Positions 1 through 11,377 of a stretch of 64,000 nt of DNA are shown piece after piece (positions within the stretch are counted from its first letter, which is position 1; the number at the start of each line of letters is the position of its first letter). This DNA comes from Lunularia cruciata. Its lineage: Eukaryota; Streptophyta; Marchantiopsida; Lunulariales; Lunulariaceae. The notes under the pieces were generated by a model, which did no database searches, was not told where the DNA came from, and was given only the letters and a program-made list of their open reading frames with translations. A program made the translations under genes and the position numbers. The stretch covers positions 9,429,001 to 9,493,000 of the forward strand of contig OX419758.1 of NCBI GenBank assembly GCA_948567375.1, written 5' to 3'.

Positions 1-1308
1 TCTTGGATTGTAGTCCTCCTTGATTAGCAACTGATGATATCTTACTCAAAGATCCAAAGTATTGAAGATCAATTGTTTGCAATTGTATCAAAGATCTCCT
101 TAGGTGTAGGCATGGCATACCAATCAGCCCTAGTTTATCATTGATAGCATGGTTATCTTCACATATTCAACTATTTATGTAGTTACCATGCATATCCTTC
201 TTGGTTTGTATCACTATAGTGGAAGTCTATTCTCCAGGTAAATCTCCACCAAACCGACCTAAAAAATATCTATACTTCAACTTTGAATCAATGTTCTCTC
301 CATGTCACTATATTTTGAGGGATGTCAAACAATTGGTGTATCACTAGTCAACTCAATCTGAATACTATATCCTTTTAGAGCACCCAACTCCTTCATATTG
401 GAGGCAAAATAACTTGTGTAGTTCCTCAAGAACCTACAAACTCTCCTCCTACATGTTTCTCCTCTTGTAAGCTTGGGTCCAATGTTTAGCTCCCAAATAT
501 CGTCTACCACTAATGTAAGAGTGGAAAACACACTAACTAGCTACTATGTTGGCCTTGTGAGTAGTAATGTCATGCCCTCAACTACTAGAGTCTCCAACCT
601 TAATGTAGAAAACTCTCTCTACTTTGGTTGTAAGCTTCACACATCCTCTAGTTGCATCCCAAGCACACCATGTTCACCTAGATGACACAAAGTAGACCAT
701 TCTCACTAGTAGCCAATAATTGTGTTCCAAGAATACCATGCCCACTCAGTCCATTACTCTAACACGTGTCTGAATTGTCTTGATAGGCATAGAGCTCACA
801 AGTGTTCAAGTGATGATACTTATCAAGTACATTCTATGTTGCTCTACTAAGCCAAGGTTCATAATCCAAGTGAACATTTTAGTTCCATAGCTTGACCTAA
901 GACTTGATGCCTCTAACACTATTAAATAATGGTCATATCGGTATGAAGACCCATTGTCCACTCCCTCTCATTTGCATTGGGCTCCACCAATTGTTATAAC
1001 TTTGAGTCTCAAATAAGTCCAAGACCTCCCTCTCAAAAAGCATAGAAGCTCAAGAAACTCATAAGTGTGGTTAAAGTGGCTTCGGCCTATCCAACAAGAT
1101 TCACCATTACCATAGGTGATGTATCACTACCACCCTTTGAGATTGCCATCCAATATCCAAAATATCATTGATAGTAAGGCGGTCTAATCATTGAACCCTA
1201 TCAAAAAGACACTATTGAACCTCTTTAAATAAGAGTTTCATCCACCAAAGACAAAAAGATAATGAGCCTATGATCCCACTTTGGCTGTATCTAACAATAT
1301 GATAGGTT
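1..1308. other. No recognisable gene; probable old repeat
   Basis: No open frame here encodes a domain I recognise on either strand, and the longest frames are about 70 codons. Composition resembles the transposon-derived DNA elsewhere in the window. I could not match it to another stretch here, so its class stays open. Confidence 0.4.
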
Positions 1309-2050
1309 AGTAATACCAAGAGCTAGCCATATGATCTAGATGTAAAATTCAATTTGGTAATATCTAGACTGATGTTATACATGGTGAAAAACTAAATCAA
1401 ATAAAATTATTACCAAAATAATATTTCTATTAATAGGGCAAAAATTAAAATAAACATGAAAATCTCAGAACTAATACCTAGATATATGATTTAAATGTGA
1501 GAATTGGTTTATAACATCTAGATGGATGTTACACATGATGGACTAAATAGATCAAAAAAAGATATCACCCAAAAGGGACTTCTACTAATAGAGTATGAAC
1601 CAAAATATGCCCTAAATCTTTGAAGACAATTTTGGAGGCCTAAAAGGACAAATTTGGCCTCAAAAATGTGTAGATTTACCCCCCCAAAAGAAGAGAGATT
1701 AGCTTTCTCTTCCCCTATTTTTTCTCATTGAGAGCTTTCTAATGGTATCTTACTCACGTGATTTTGAGATTCCTACAAGATGATTCCCTAAGAGATTCCT
1801 TCCAATCAAAGTTTGTTTGACCAACCAGCTAGGACCAAGACCAACATGTCACCCATCCAAGTAAGTAATCCAAGGGTGGAGCTTGCTAATAGGTCACCTA
1901 TCTTTGTGCCTAATTCTTTGGTGGGCTTCCTTGGAGGAGATCCTCTTTGTCTATATAATAAAGAGAAGGTGCTCCTTTGGGGCATTGGAGTTTGAGTGTG
2001 AAACTTGTGTTTGTGTGTCTGTTTTTCCCTACTATCCTTGCAATATTACA
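1309..2050 (+). mobile_element. Solo LTR of the chromovirus family
   Basis: This 742-bp stretch matches, in plus orientation, the LTRs of the full element at 31658-38248. It shares the start (AATACCAAGAGCTAGCCATA), the central blocks around the 'gaccaaccagctagg' segment, the 'ctatataataaagagaaggtgctcc' TATA region and the terminal ATTACA. The first base of the canonical TG is changed to AG. Flanking 5-mers are AGGTT (1304-1308) and AGGTC (2051-2055), a 4/5 target-site duplication. No internal domains follow, so it is a solo LTR left by recombination. It is more diverged than the pair in the full element. Confidence 0.8.
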
Positions 2051-3500
2051 AGGTCCCCTCCAAAAATGGACATGATGTGTACTCGCCACTACTTGTGTAC
2101 AAGAATCACCTATCAAAGTGATGTTCTCCAAACTATAGGCTAGAGAAAAGGATTGATGAATTTGGTGATGTTGTAGCATATGTAACATCTCCCAAAACAC
2201 TAGAACGTAGATCCTATAGACCTCTACCTTGGCCAGCATGGGTGTGTCCATCCATATGGCCATCCAAAAATTACCAAATGAATGGGATCATATCTCTCCA
2301 AATCTTATGCCCCAACAAGGAAATGTTTACTAATAGGGTCTTCTTGTAACCCTTGATAGCTAACATTAGTAATAAGTCAAGATATCAATAGGCCAAGTGT
2401 GCCGCATGATATAAAGAGACTTGCCTAGCAATCTCATCTTCTCCACATACAAGTACTTCTAAACTTGTGTACATGCCTATAGTACCACACCTAGTGTAAA
2501 GCTAATCCCACCAAATGATTCTAATAAACATACTCCCTCTATTGGATACTACCAAGCAATGAATGTATCCAAAGGTGACAAGGTAATATACTCCAGAGGC
2601 TCATCTTCACACTAGTCTCATAGTGTAATAACAAGTGGTTGACTAGCATATAGTCCATCATGCACTTCATCACCACCTACCACTAGGATGTCTAAGAGCT
2701 ATGGATGTCATCTAAAGTGCCTTAGAGAGTATGAAAGATTAAGAAGTGGAAGCCTCAACATCCAACATTGACCTGCTCTAAGTTATGGCCATGCTAGCTA
2801 ATCTTTGCTCCAACTACTCAATCTAAATAGCCATGGTTGTATCAAAAGCAAGGGCAAGTACTACACTCCTACCAAGTTTGGGTCCTCTAGAACCTTTTCC
2901 TCCATCACTTGGAGCTCCTTTACCACCTGCCATAATAGCCCTACCATTTCAAAACTCCGAGTGAAGGTCAAAGCATCGATCACTAATGTGACCAAATCTA
3001 TGGCAATGATCATATTGTCTTTGTGTTGGCTGTGAAGGACTAGAGCTATCATTTTCATAACCTTGAGTGCACTCTCTCTTGTGGTGAAGCCCACCACAAG
3101 TCCAACAAGCAACACCACCATGCATTGGCTATTGCTTACCCAAAAATGAAAGTAAACCCTAAGCCCTCCACTTGCTCCATAAGGTCTAGGCTATCCACTC
3201 TGCCATTGGAAGCCAACACAATGTGGTGCACTTTGTTGCACTCTAAAAGAAGTAATAATTATGGGTGAGGTCTCCCTACCAAATCTAGATGTCACTACTC
3301 TCTCCTCCACCATGTCAAACTCAATATGCTCAGCCAAACTAAAAACCACCACTAAAGTAGGTCAAGTAGCTTATAACAACATAGCATCACATACTTAACA
3401 TTGCAACTCCTTGTTCAAGATCCCATACCAAAATTGGATTCCTTGGGCCTCAATAAGTCAAAGGAAGGTATGTAATGAAGGAGTGCAAGACCAAAGACCT
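2051..3500 (-). pseudogene. Decayed gag region, copy A
   Basis: On the minus strand, 3107-3069 encodes a zinc knuckle of the form C-W-T-C-G-G-L-H-H-K-R-E-C, followed out of frame by a second Cys/His-rich stretch. This resembles the nucleocapsid part of a retrotransposon Gag. The whole block is a direct repeat of 43600-46170 but is shorter, through internal deletions. For example, the stretches from 2140 and 2600 match those from 43640 and 45130. Stops and frameshifts interrupt every frame and I found no pol domain next to it. It may derive from a gag-only, non-autonomous element. The family is uncertain. Confidence 0.5.
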
Positions 3501-3739
3501 TTGCCACTACTAACCTTTGGCCCAAAGATCTTCACCTTGGAAGACCTCTACCCTTGAAGGAAGTACAAAGGTTTGAAAACACTGATACTTGGAAAATTAA
3601 CTACCATCTAGAACCATTGTAACATGTTGAAGCATTCACATGTGTGGACTAAGACTACCAACCACATTTCAGTCACTAAATATGGGTAAGAAATAAACCA
3701 AGGCTATAAAATTGAGGCTTAAGTTAGCAATGTTTTGAC

Positions 3740-3851
3740 TTGCTACTTATCAAAGTGAGTTACAAGCCCAAAGCAATTGATAGTTTCTTCCACCTTCAAT
3801 GTCAATTTTTCACAAACATTTGTGGTAGAAACTCCAATTTGACTTTACTAA

Positions 3852-3913
<62 letters not shown>

Positions 3914-4560
3914 ATGGTGAGAGGGAGTATAATGATCATGCTTGAAATAATCCTCAAACCACCAACATTGAATAAGTGGGCCTTGCATTGTAGAGAAAAG
4001 GTCATCCATAGCAAGAAATTGGGATTTTTGCTATGGAATTAGGAATTGAATCATTTGGGGATGATTCAAGAAATTAGGAAGATTAAAGATTGTGATATTA
4101 GTAATTCGAGAGGAAATCAATTTGCATGGACTGAGGAGCACTGGATAGATATACTTAGCCTAGAGAATTCTCCACTATGAATGATGACCTTGGAGACCTA
4201 GTGGCATCAATCAGACAAGGGCTTGGAAAACATCTTGAAGGCCTCTTTTGAAAAACCAAAGACTAATAATGGATGGGATTACAAGCAAGTTACACGAACC
4301 CCACTCAGAATGCTATTTTTGAGATGGTCATGAAGTTATTTAAGTCAAAATTAATGACCTACCTCAACAACAATAAAACAATCTTATTTCAGTTCATGAA
4401 CTAGGGGCAATCCGTGAATTGGGTGCACATGTTCTACACCTTGACCCAAAGCATGTGCAAAGATATGAATGAGGATGGTGGGGTGACACATTTGTCCCCA
4501 TTTGTGTTTCATTCCTATAGAGGAATTATTTGTGCTAAGTCTCTTGGGTTAAAGTTGGAC
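3740..4560 (+). repeat. Unclassified dispersed repeat, fragment
   Basis: This fragment matches 30880-31390. Shared pieces include a 'gagagaaa(t/a)...' block, a frame reading roughly FLLWN/FLIWN, and a downstream 'atgatcatgaagct' region. No intact frame exists. It seems to be one of several decayed copies of an unclassified repeated coding element, with others at 30840-31600 and perhaps within 55950-64000. Confidence 0.4.
3853..3911. repeat. (TA)n microsatellite
   Basis: Uninterrupted alternating TA of about 58 bp. It lies inside the dispersed repeat fragment and creates the Tyr-Ile runs in the short frames across it, which are not proteins. Confidence 0.97.
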
Positions 4561-4816
4561 CTCATGTACCACTAAGGTCTGTTCATGTTCTGTTAAATTT
4601 TAGGTTTGAGGTTTTTGGATCTGGTGGGGTTTATTGTGCAAGTCTCAAGCTATGGCCAGACTCATTTCAGAGCAAACAGATCAGCAATTTGATCTGTCTA
4701 CAAGTACCAGAGCTGAAGCTCCAAGAATGGAGTCATTCTTCCTAACACCCTTCATAATACACAATAACACATTCATACACAAGAGCCACACAGTTTGCAA
4801 CATGCACTCATCTTGC

Positions 4817-4824
4817 TATTTATA
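4817..4824 (-). promoter_or_regulatory. TATA box of LTR-like block
   Basis: TATAAATA on the minus strand in a C-poor context, about 190 bp upstream of an AATAAA signal. The spacing suits an LTR U3-R-U5 layout. Confidence 0.45.
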
Positions 4825-4939
4825 GGTCCAGTTCAAAAGGGAGAGCCTCCAATTCCAGTCACACACTGATTTGACCTAAGTTCCTACATTTATCAAATAA
4901 GCACAAGAAAATAACAATTACAGTCAACTTCAATCATGG

Positions 4940-6769
4940 GTTTCTAGCGCGTTCTCTCTCACTTTCATGTCCTATTCAGGTCAATTCAGCTCCAAACCTT
5001 TCTCTCTTCATCTATCACTGTTCATAGAAACTCAGCTGCGAGACTTCCTCTCATCCTCTGTCACATCAAGATCTAGGTCCTGTCACAAAATCAATTCTCT
5101 TGAAGCCTTCTCTCCCTCTTCTGCCTTGTCACAACCAAGATCTGAGCTTTGTTACAATCAAGACTTCAGCTCTCGTCACAGCCATGACCAAATCAACTCT
5201 GAGGGTTCATCTCCTCCTCTTACCTCTCTGTCCAGGTAATTTCAACTACTAATTGTCTTCTTTTGCTCTCCGGCTAGACACTTCAAACTCTCTATTGTCT
5301 TGCTTCCTCCCAGGCACTTTTCTTTCCTCTTCAAGAGTTCTCCCAGCCAGAACTCTTTCTCCAAAACCCCTTGCTCAAGTCAGAAGCCTCTCCCTTTGAT
5401 GTTTTTCCTCTTCTGTCCTTGCTCACCTTCAATGTCTTGCAGAACTCTTTCTCCAAAACCCCTTGCTCAAGTCAGAAGCCTCTCCCTTTGATGTTTTTCC
5501 TCTTCTGTCCTTGCTCACCTTCAATGTCTTGCACAACCAGCCTTCTCTCGTAATTTCCTTCTCCCCTTCCCTATCATTGGCCTGGGCAAATCTCAAAGCG
5601 ACCCTTCTCCTTCCTTGTCAAGGCACATTTGATTTCTTGTCCCTCCCCTACACAGGCCAAGCCCTCTTCCTGAAATTTCTGATCTTCCAATCTTCCTGCT
5701 CATTCCACACTTTCCCCTCAAAGGTTCCCCTGTCCAGACTTCATTTTTTCAGATTTCTTTTCCTCGAGAATTCTTATTCTTCCTCTCTTTTTCCTGTCCA
5801 AACCCCTCTAGAGTTTCTTCTCTCTCTCTTCAGGCCTTCCTTCAAAGCATTACCCTTCATGTCCTCTTCCCTAATCAGCCAGACCATGCATTCTCTCACA
5901 TTTTTAAATTTCTTCCGCCCTTTTGTGTTCCTGTCCAGACCTTCAGTGTCTCCTTTGAGAAAAGCTCCCTTGCCAGCCACGTTCCAAACCCTCTTCCCTT
6001 GTTCCTCTCCTATCACACTATACTTTAAACCCTTATCCTTCAAATTTTCTTCTCTCCCTTTCTCCTGTTCTGTTCAGGCTTCCACTCAAGATTTATCCCT
6101 GCTGTCCCTGCATAAGCCTATCTCTCTCTCTCTCTACAAATCCCTTCTCTTGAAAGATCTCCCTGCATCCACACTCATCAGCCTTTCATATTTAAATTTT
6201 CTCTCGCTGCCCAGGCTCTAGTTTATGCATAGCCCTAATCGTTCCTTTGAAGCATCTCCTCTCATGCAGACTCCTGGTTCAGGCCTTCACATTCAATTTC
6301 CTCTGCATAGCCTCTCTATCTGGACTCTCAAACCCTCAATGCTAAACCCTTTCTCTTTTACTGCTCACCCTCAAATTCTTGTCATGTCAAGTCTTTTTGA
6401 GATTTCCCCCTCTTGCATTCCCGTTCTCAGTCTAGACCTTCCTCTCAAAGGTTCCCCTGCCCAGACCATTTGTTCCTAATCTCTTCCTGATTCTTCTTTG
6501 TCTCCAAACCCCCTCTTTTGATTTCTCAACTCTCTAATTTCTCTCTCTTTCCAATGCTCAATCCTTTCCCTTCAAATCCCCTCTTCCCTTCCGCATCCAA
6601 TGGATTTCTGCCTCCTGTCTTGTGAGTCCCTTCTTCAAATGCTCTTCCCTTCTGTCTGGATTCTCAAGGTCACGAGCTATTCCCTTGGGAAAATTCCCAG
6701 CTCCTGTGCAGCCCTCTCTTCTTCTCTCAAGTTTCTTCCCCTACTCCTCTGCGCTGCAACAACTCCTCT

Positions 6770-6771
<2 letters not shown>
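4940..6771. other. 1.8-kb polypyrimidine-rich tract
   Basis: The plus strand is strongly C+T rich, with recurring 'ctgtccagac', 'ctcttccct' and 'cttctctc' words. The longest frame (5463-6221, 252 codons) reads as Leu/Ser/Phe/Pro-rich low complexity, as expected from such composition. I see no domain and do not call a gene. Confidence 0.7.
5350..5533. repeat. Perfect 92-bp tandem duplication
   Basis: The unit starting 'gaactctttctccaaaaccc' at 5350 recurs at 5442 with no difference that I can see over 92 bp. It lies in the pyrimidine-rich block and produces repeated peptide stretches in the frame at 5463-6221, which I regard as low-complexity rather than a gene. Confidence 0.93.

Positions 6772-6801
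<30 letters not shown>
6772..6801. repeat. (C)30 homopolymer
   Basis: Thirty consecutive C residues end the polypyrimidine tract. The complementary G30 could form G-quadruplexes and the C strand an i-motif. The length in the living genome is uncertain because assemblies often miscount such runs. Confidence 0.9.
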
Positions 6802-6809
6802 ACATAACC

Positions 6810-8740
6810 TATACATGGAGGAAGCAAAGAAGTTGAATGAGCTTAACAAGAGAATTTTGAGGTAAAGAGACAAAACATTATGCTTCTTGCAGAACAAACC
6901 AAGCACAAGGAAGAGCCCTTTGCCTCAAAGCCAAAGGTAAGCAACAAGTGTACAAGCAGCAATTGATAGCAAGCAATGATAAAGGTGTAGAGTATCCGAG
7001 TGGAGTTGGAGAAAGCAAAGATTTTTCTTGGTGACTATAGATTTACAATTTAGTGATTATTATAGCATAATGGCTATCCAATTGGAAAGAATGTCTATGG
7101 AGCTGAAGAAGGAGAAGAAAGCAGATCACCTCCAAATGAGAGGAGAGTTATGGCCAAAGCCCAAGCAATTCATGTTGGCCTAGAAGAGGAGAGGATGAAG
7201 ATGCTCTAGCGGATGGAAGAGATGACAACCAGCTGGTGGGCCTTGCAGAGAAGGTGTGACAAGCAAGGCTGCACTGCACCAAACTCCACAAGCTAAAGCT
7301 GCAGATTCAGAATTTAGATGCAAAGGTCTAGTTGACCAAGCAACTTGATCAGCTGGTGATCTGAGCAAAAGAGCATATGCACTACACCAAACTCCACAAG
7401 CTAAAGCTGCAGATTCAGACTTTAGAGGCAAAGGTCTATTTGAGCAAGCAAATTGATCAGCTGGTGATTGGGTTGAAAGAGCATATCAATGGGAAGTTCA
7501 TAGAATCCAAACATACATTACTTCTCCAACATGCAGAGTATAAGGGGAAGATAAATATGTTGATTAAGATCTATAGATGCAAAGTTAGTTCTTTGTATCT
7601 AGGTAGCCAAATATCTTCATGGTCAAAGACCTTTAGGTGGTAGGTCAATTGTAGCCAAAGGCTTAGAGAGATGAGAATATTCTAATTGTAAAACACACTT
7701 GGTGTGGGGCACACGTTTGACAAGGAAGACCTTTGGAGTAGGAACCCTTTGTAGTGGTAGGAAATTTTTTGTAGCTGAAGACCTTCAGGATTGTAAGTCC
7801 AAAGGTGTGTAAATTTGCAAGTTGTAAATAGGGAAGATCTAACACATTCCTTGACATGTGGAAAATACTTAATTAAGCCACATAAGATAAGATCAGGTAG
7901 AAAGTTACGATTAGCAATGTACATTCTAGATGCAAACACAATGTTTTTGTGAGACTTTGACTAGTAGATCACTTTGGGTTGGAGCCAAAGAAAGTACTTA
8001 AGACTTAAGCCTAATGTAAATCAAATTCTCTTTTTGGTAATTGAGGAAGTTAGCAAAGGGATCTTCTAAACTCTTTGTTGCTTTTTGTCTGCACATTGAG
8101 TATTGATTGGATGATTTCATTGAGTAGTGGTGAGGAACCTCAAAGTAGGAATGCAAGTGCTTGAGTATAGGATTACATTTGCACTTGTATGTGATGTTTG
8201 GGTGTTTGATCCTTGGGGTTCCAAAGAAGTGAGGCAATGCATGGACGAGTTCTGGGTAACCTAGAGCATTGAAAATACCACTGAAACTAAATGCAAGTCG
8301 GTCTATTGATACAAAGACTCCTCTAGAGTCATGCCTTCTGGAAATTGCACAAACTTTGTTGTGGTAGCATTTTGTATGAAGTGACCCTTTGCTTGAAGTC
8401 AACCATCACCTTGTAGGAACAACTTGGAATAGATTTATAGTAAAAGTTTGTTAATTTGTTGTGATTTGTTTTCCCTTTTTTTGTAGTGTACTACAAGTGG
8501 TGATACTAGAATCTTCTTTTGGGAGTTGTTCTATCCAAGAGGTTAAATAAGCAATAACAAAGAACCATCAAATGTGACACTTCTCTTACATTGTAGCCAA
8601 TTTTGACCCTTATACTTGAGGAAATGACATATTCTTTTTATTTTCCCTATTAGTATGTTGACATTGGACTCTGGTAGAGATTCATATATTATAGCAAAAC
8701 TCCAATGGAGTAGTGAGGTCCAAAGCACCATTCCTATATG
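6810..8740 (+). repeat. Unclassified dispersed coding repeat, copy 1
   Basis: This region matches 58860-59690 in the same orientation. For instance, 'gggaagatctaacacattccttgacatg' near 7830 corresponds to 'gggaagacctaacatcttccttgacac' near 58970. Its 5' part encodes short Lys/Glu/Gln-rich, coiled-coil-like frames, such as the 88-codon frame at 7377-7643, with stops between them. I do not recognise the protein. Repetition in the window points to a mobile element rather than a host gene. Confidence 0.45.
7272..7487 (+). repeat. 108-bp tandem duplication within coiled-coil-like frame
   Basis: The segment starting 'cactgcaccaaactccac' at 7272 recurs at 7380 with a few substitutions. Both copies encode a TKLHKLKLQIQ-type heptad-like stretch followed by KQxDQLVI. 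Stops fall in the first copy but not in the second. Confidence 0.8.
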
Positions 8741-9506
8741 AAGATCTAGAAGAAAAGAGAGACATAAATAAGTTTGGTAGACAGATATTTCATATGATGA
8801 CAGGTCAAATCTAAAGTGGACTTATGAAGATACTTAGATCTTCTTTTGAAAATATAGAGCAGAGGTTTTAGTTAAGAATATCCAAATACCTGAAGTACCA
8901 AAAGAAGTAGTTCTAGACTATTTTGCACTCAGCCCACGAAAAAAATGCAGATGTTGATATATCTAGTTTTTGTTGTATAGGACTATGTGATTTACTTGAG
9001 AGTCCTAATTTATTTTAACCCTCCATTTTTTTGGGCATCTTGAATTTATCACTTGAGACTTTTGACAAGATGTAAATATTAAATAATTTTTATTTCCTAC
9101 TCCTATAATTTCTTTAGAATATTTCATTTTCCAATTAATATATCATTCATTTACAAAAAAATTTCTTAATGAAAAATTAATTATTTTTGACTCAGATTAA
9201 ATATAATATAACAGAAATAAATAAAATTCTCATATATTTTATTCTAAAATCTCATTCCAAATATCCAAATAGTCAAAAAAAATTTAATTCATAAATCTAA
9301 TTGTTTAACTTTTGTTCTTAAAATATTCAAAAAGTTTGGAACGGTACATATTTAATTCTTGTTGAAACCTATTAATATACACACGGGAACACCTTCGGTC
9401 TGGTAACAACCCTTAACTCCTATCTCGTTAAGTTATTAACTCGTTGGATGATCTGCAATAACTTTCAGTTCCATATGTAACATAATCTTGATGGTCAATG
9501 CATCGT
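8741..9506. other. AT-rich intergenic DNA, no gene seen
   Basis: No domain or long frame. It becomes AT-rich after 9050, with short A/T runs, and holds no feature I can support. Confidence 0.5.
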
Positions 9507-9782
9507 TCTCAAATTTTAATAGTTGACTATATAATAGACAACGATCGTAGTCCTGCATTTGAGATATATTTTTTTTATATTCTCTATCAAATATGAAATC
9601 TCAAATTTTAATAGTTGACTATATAATAGACTACGATCGTAGTCCTGCATTTGAGATATATTTTTTTTATATTCTCTATCAAATATGAAATCTCAAATTT
9701 TAATAGTTGCTATATAATAGACAACGATCGTAGTCCTGCATTTGAGATATTTTTTTTTTATATTCTCTATCAAATATGAAAT
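9507..9782. repeat. Three tandem copies of a 92-bp unit
   Basis: Units start at 9507, 9599 and 9691 with 'tctcaaattttaatagttg'. Each carries the palindromic core CGATCG within 'acgatcgtagtcctgcattt' and a T-rich run. Copies are nearly identical: the third lacks a couple of bases near 'agttgctat' and the T-run length varies. The array lies about 460 bp beyond the 3' end of the receptor gene's ARM remnant. Confidence 0.93.
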
Positions 9783-10244
9783 TTTGAACAGCTTTATTGG
9801 GAAATTCATTGTACTTTATTAACTATTCTTATTGATCCTTGCGTCTATATAGACTTAAAAAAAAAATTTGTCCCCATATGTTTGACCGTAGATATATTTT
9901 CCCCGAGTTCATTCTTTAGTGCAATACTAAGGCACTCATCAAGTTTCAATTCAAAGTATGATTTAACAGGACTGGTTTTGTAAATTGACTAGCTGTGCCT
10001 TTTGTTCTTACTTATGGCCATTCACATAATAAAGTTTTGATATTCAGGGACAACTTAACAGCAACCTGGTTTTGTAAATTGACTTTGGCTGTGCACTTTT
10101 TTCTTACCTATGATCATGTCACATAAAACGGTTTTAACACCAACAAACTCATTGCCAAACATGTTCCGCACAAAGGACCTCTTGTATCATATCTTTAGCT
10201 TAGCCTTTTAAATTTCGCGATGAGCTCCATGTTTAGTGAAAAGC
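9783..10244. other. Intergenic region downstream of receptor gene
   Basis: No frame of note. Two similar stretches, 'tggttttgtaaattgact' near 9972 and 10069, form a diverged direct repeat of about 100 bp. A 3' UTR of the gene could lie here but no signal is decisive. Confidence 0.45.
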
Positions 10245-11377
10245 CCTTCAAGTGGGTCCCATCCAGATTAAGCATTTACTGAACAACGCTTTTACCAACT
10301 TCGCCTCAAATGCATCACTATCGTTTTCTTGTAATACGGAGAATACGAGCTTGGATATTGCTCTAGAAACTACTACTGCGTACTTGGTACCTTGTGCGTC
10401 TATTGGCACTGAAGCTAATATGGATGCCACCCCTTCAGGGTACCGAGAGCTCTCCAAACCATCCACAAGTTACAACAATCCCTCTAGTGCTCCGGGACTT
10501 TCTAGGATCTGCCTTCGATTACCCTTGATCATCATTAATCGTTGCAAGGCTAACACTAATATCTCTTGAACGTCATTTGGGATGCTCTCATCATCTTGCA
10601 AAACAAGTCTTAGCACCTCCCAAATAGCGCCAGAAACATCCCCTAGTTTATCGCGCCTTCACTTTCAATAGCCAAGAGATATGTTGTCTCACAAAGGTCG
10701 TAGAGGTGCTTACAACCCTTACAAACATCTATAAGTTTCGATAATCCCTCGAGAGTGCCCGCATTCTCCATAATCTGGATCGATAAGCTTCCAACACGGC
10801 TAATTGTCGTAAAGTTCCCATCCGTGCCTCCTGTAATTCTATGCTACCGTCATCTTTGAGGATCAATGACAGCAGCTCCCGGATGGCCCGACCGATTTCT
10901 CCTATTTTCACATTTCCTTCCGGTTTCAATCGCCACATTCACGAGTGTGTATGTCAAATATTTGAGGAACTCAGAGCTCTTCTCCGCATCCAGGAGGCTC
11001 ATTAGTCCTTCAACAGCGCCAGGGTGTTCCACAATCTGCCTTCTATTCGACGCATGTCTCAATGTCAAAACGTACAACGTTGGCATCAATGACTCTTGTG
11101 AACCAATTTCCCCGCTATCCTTGTGGATCAATGACAGCACCTTGGGGATGAGCCCCCGGACTTCTCCCATTTTTTCCTGTCCTTCGGTTTCCGTTGTCAC
11201 ATAGATTAGTGTACGTGCCAAGCATATGAGCACCAAGGAACTCTTCTCACCATCCAAGAGCTTCACCAGTCCTTAGCGCCAGGGTGTTCCACAACCTGCT
11301 TTTGATTGGACTTTTGATGTCAAATTGCACAAGGCTACCATCCATGCCTCTTGTAAAGCAATATCCACGCTATCTTT
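10245..11377 (-). pseudogene. Decayed 3' continuation of the ARM-repeat array
   Basis: Past the stop at 11378 the minus strand keeps encoding armadillo-like repeats of the same type, but split over frames: 11266-10850 (KLLDGEKSS, ending in HPGAVEGLMSLLDAEKSS and beyond), 10938-10729, and 10466-10248 (ending MGPT, then stop). The conserved 'ccagggtgttcc' marker occurs at 11019 and 11279, spaced 260 and 262 bp instead of the multiple-of-three spacing upstream, which shows frame-breaking indels. Either the gene once had a longer ARM domain, or assembly errors split it, or unseen introns restore the frame. The last frames look like a more divergent C-terminal repeat set. Confidence 0.7.

Larger units (their letters stand above)
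4591..6801 (-). mobile_element. LTR-like block with minus-strand TATA box and poly(A) signal
   Basis: Read on the minus strand this looks like a long LTR. It has a purine-rich presumed U3 (6770 to 4940), a TATA box (TATAAATA, 4824-4817), about 190 bp of presumed R/U5, and an AATAAA signal at 4635-4630. The plus strand at 4591 starts TGTTAAAT. No partner LTR, PBS or target duplication was found, and the right boundary (after the C tract) is a guess. It could instead be a promoter of another repeat class. Confidence 0.35.

Noticed and set aside
3740-4042. Frames with long Tyr-Ile repeats on both strands
   Set aside because: Translations of the (TA)n microsatellite.
5463-6221. 252-codon plus-strand frame
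   Set aside because: Low-complexity product of the polypyrimidine tract, with no domain, and it spans part of the 92-bp duplication.
7998-8402. 134-codon minus frame
   Set aside because: Lies antisense in the matching repeat copy. The frame is not kept in the copy at 59 kb, so it is not under coding constraint.
9507-9782. Possible CRISPR-like array
   Set aside because: Head-to-tail units without spacers in a plant genome; an ordinary tandem repeat.
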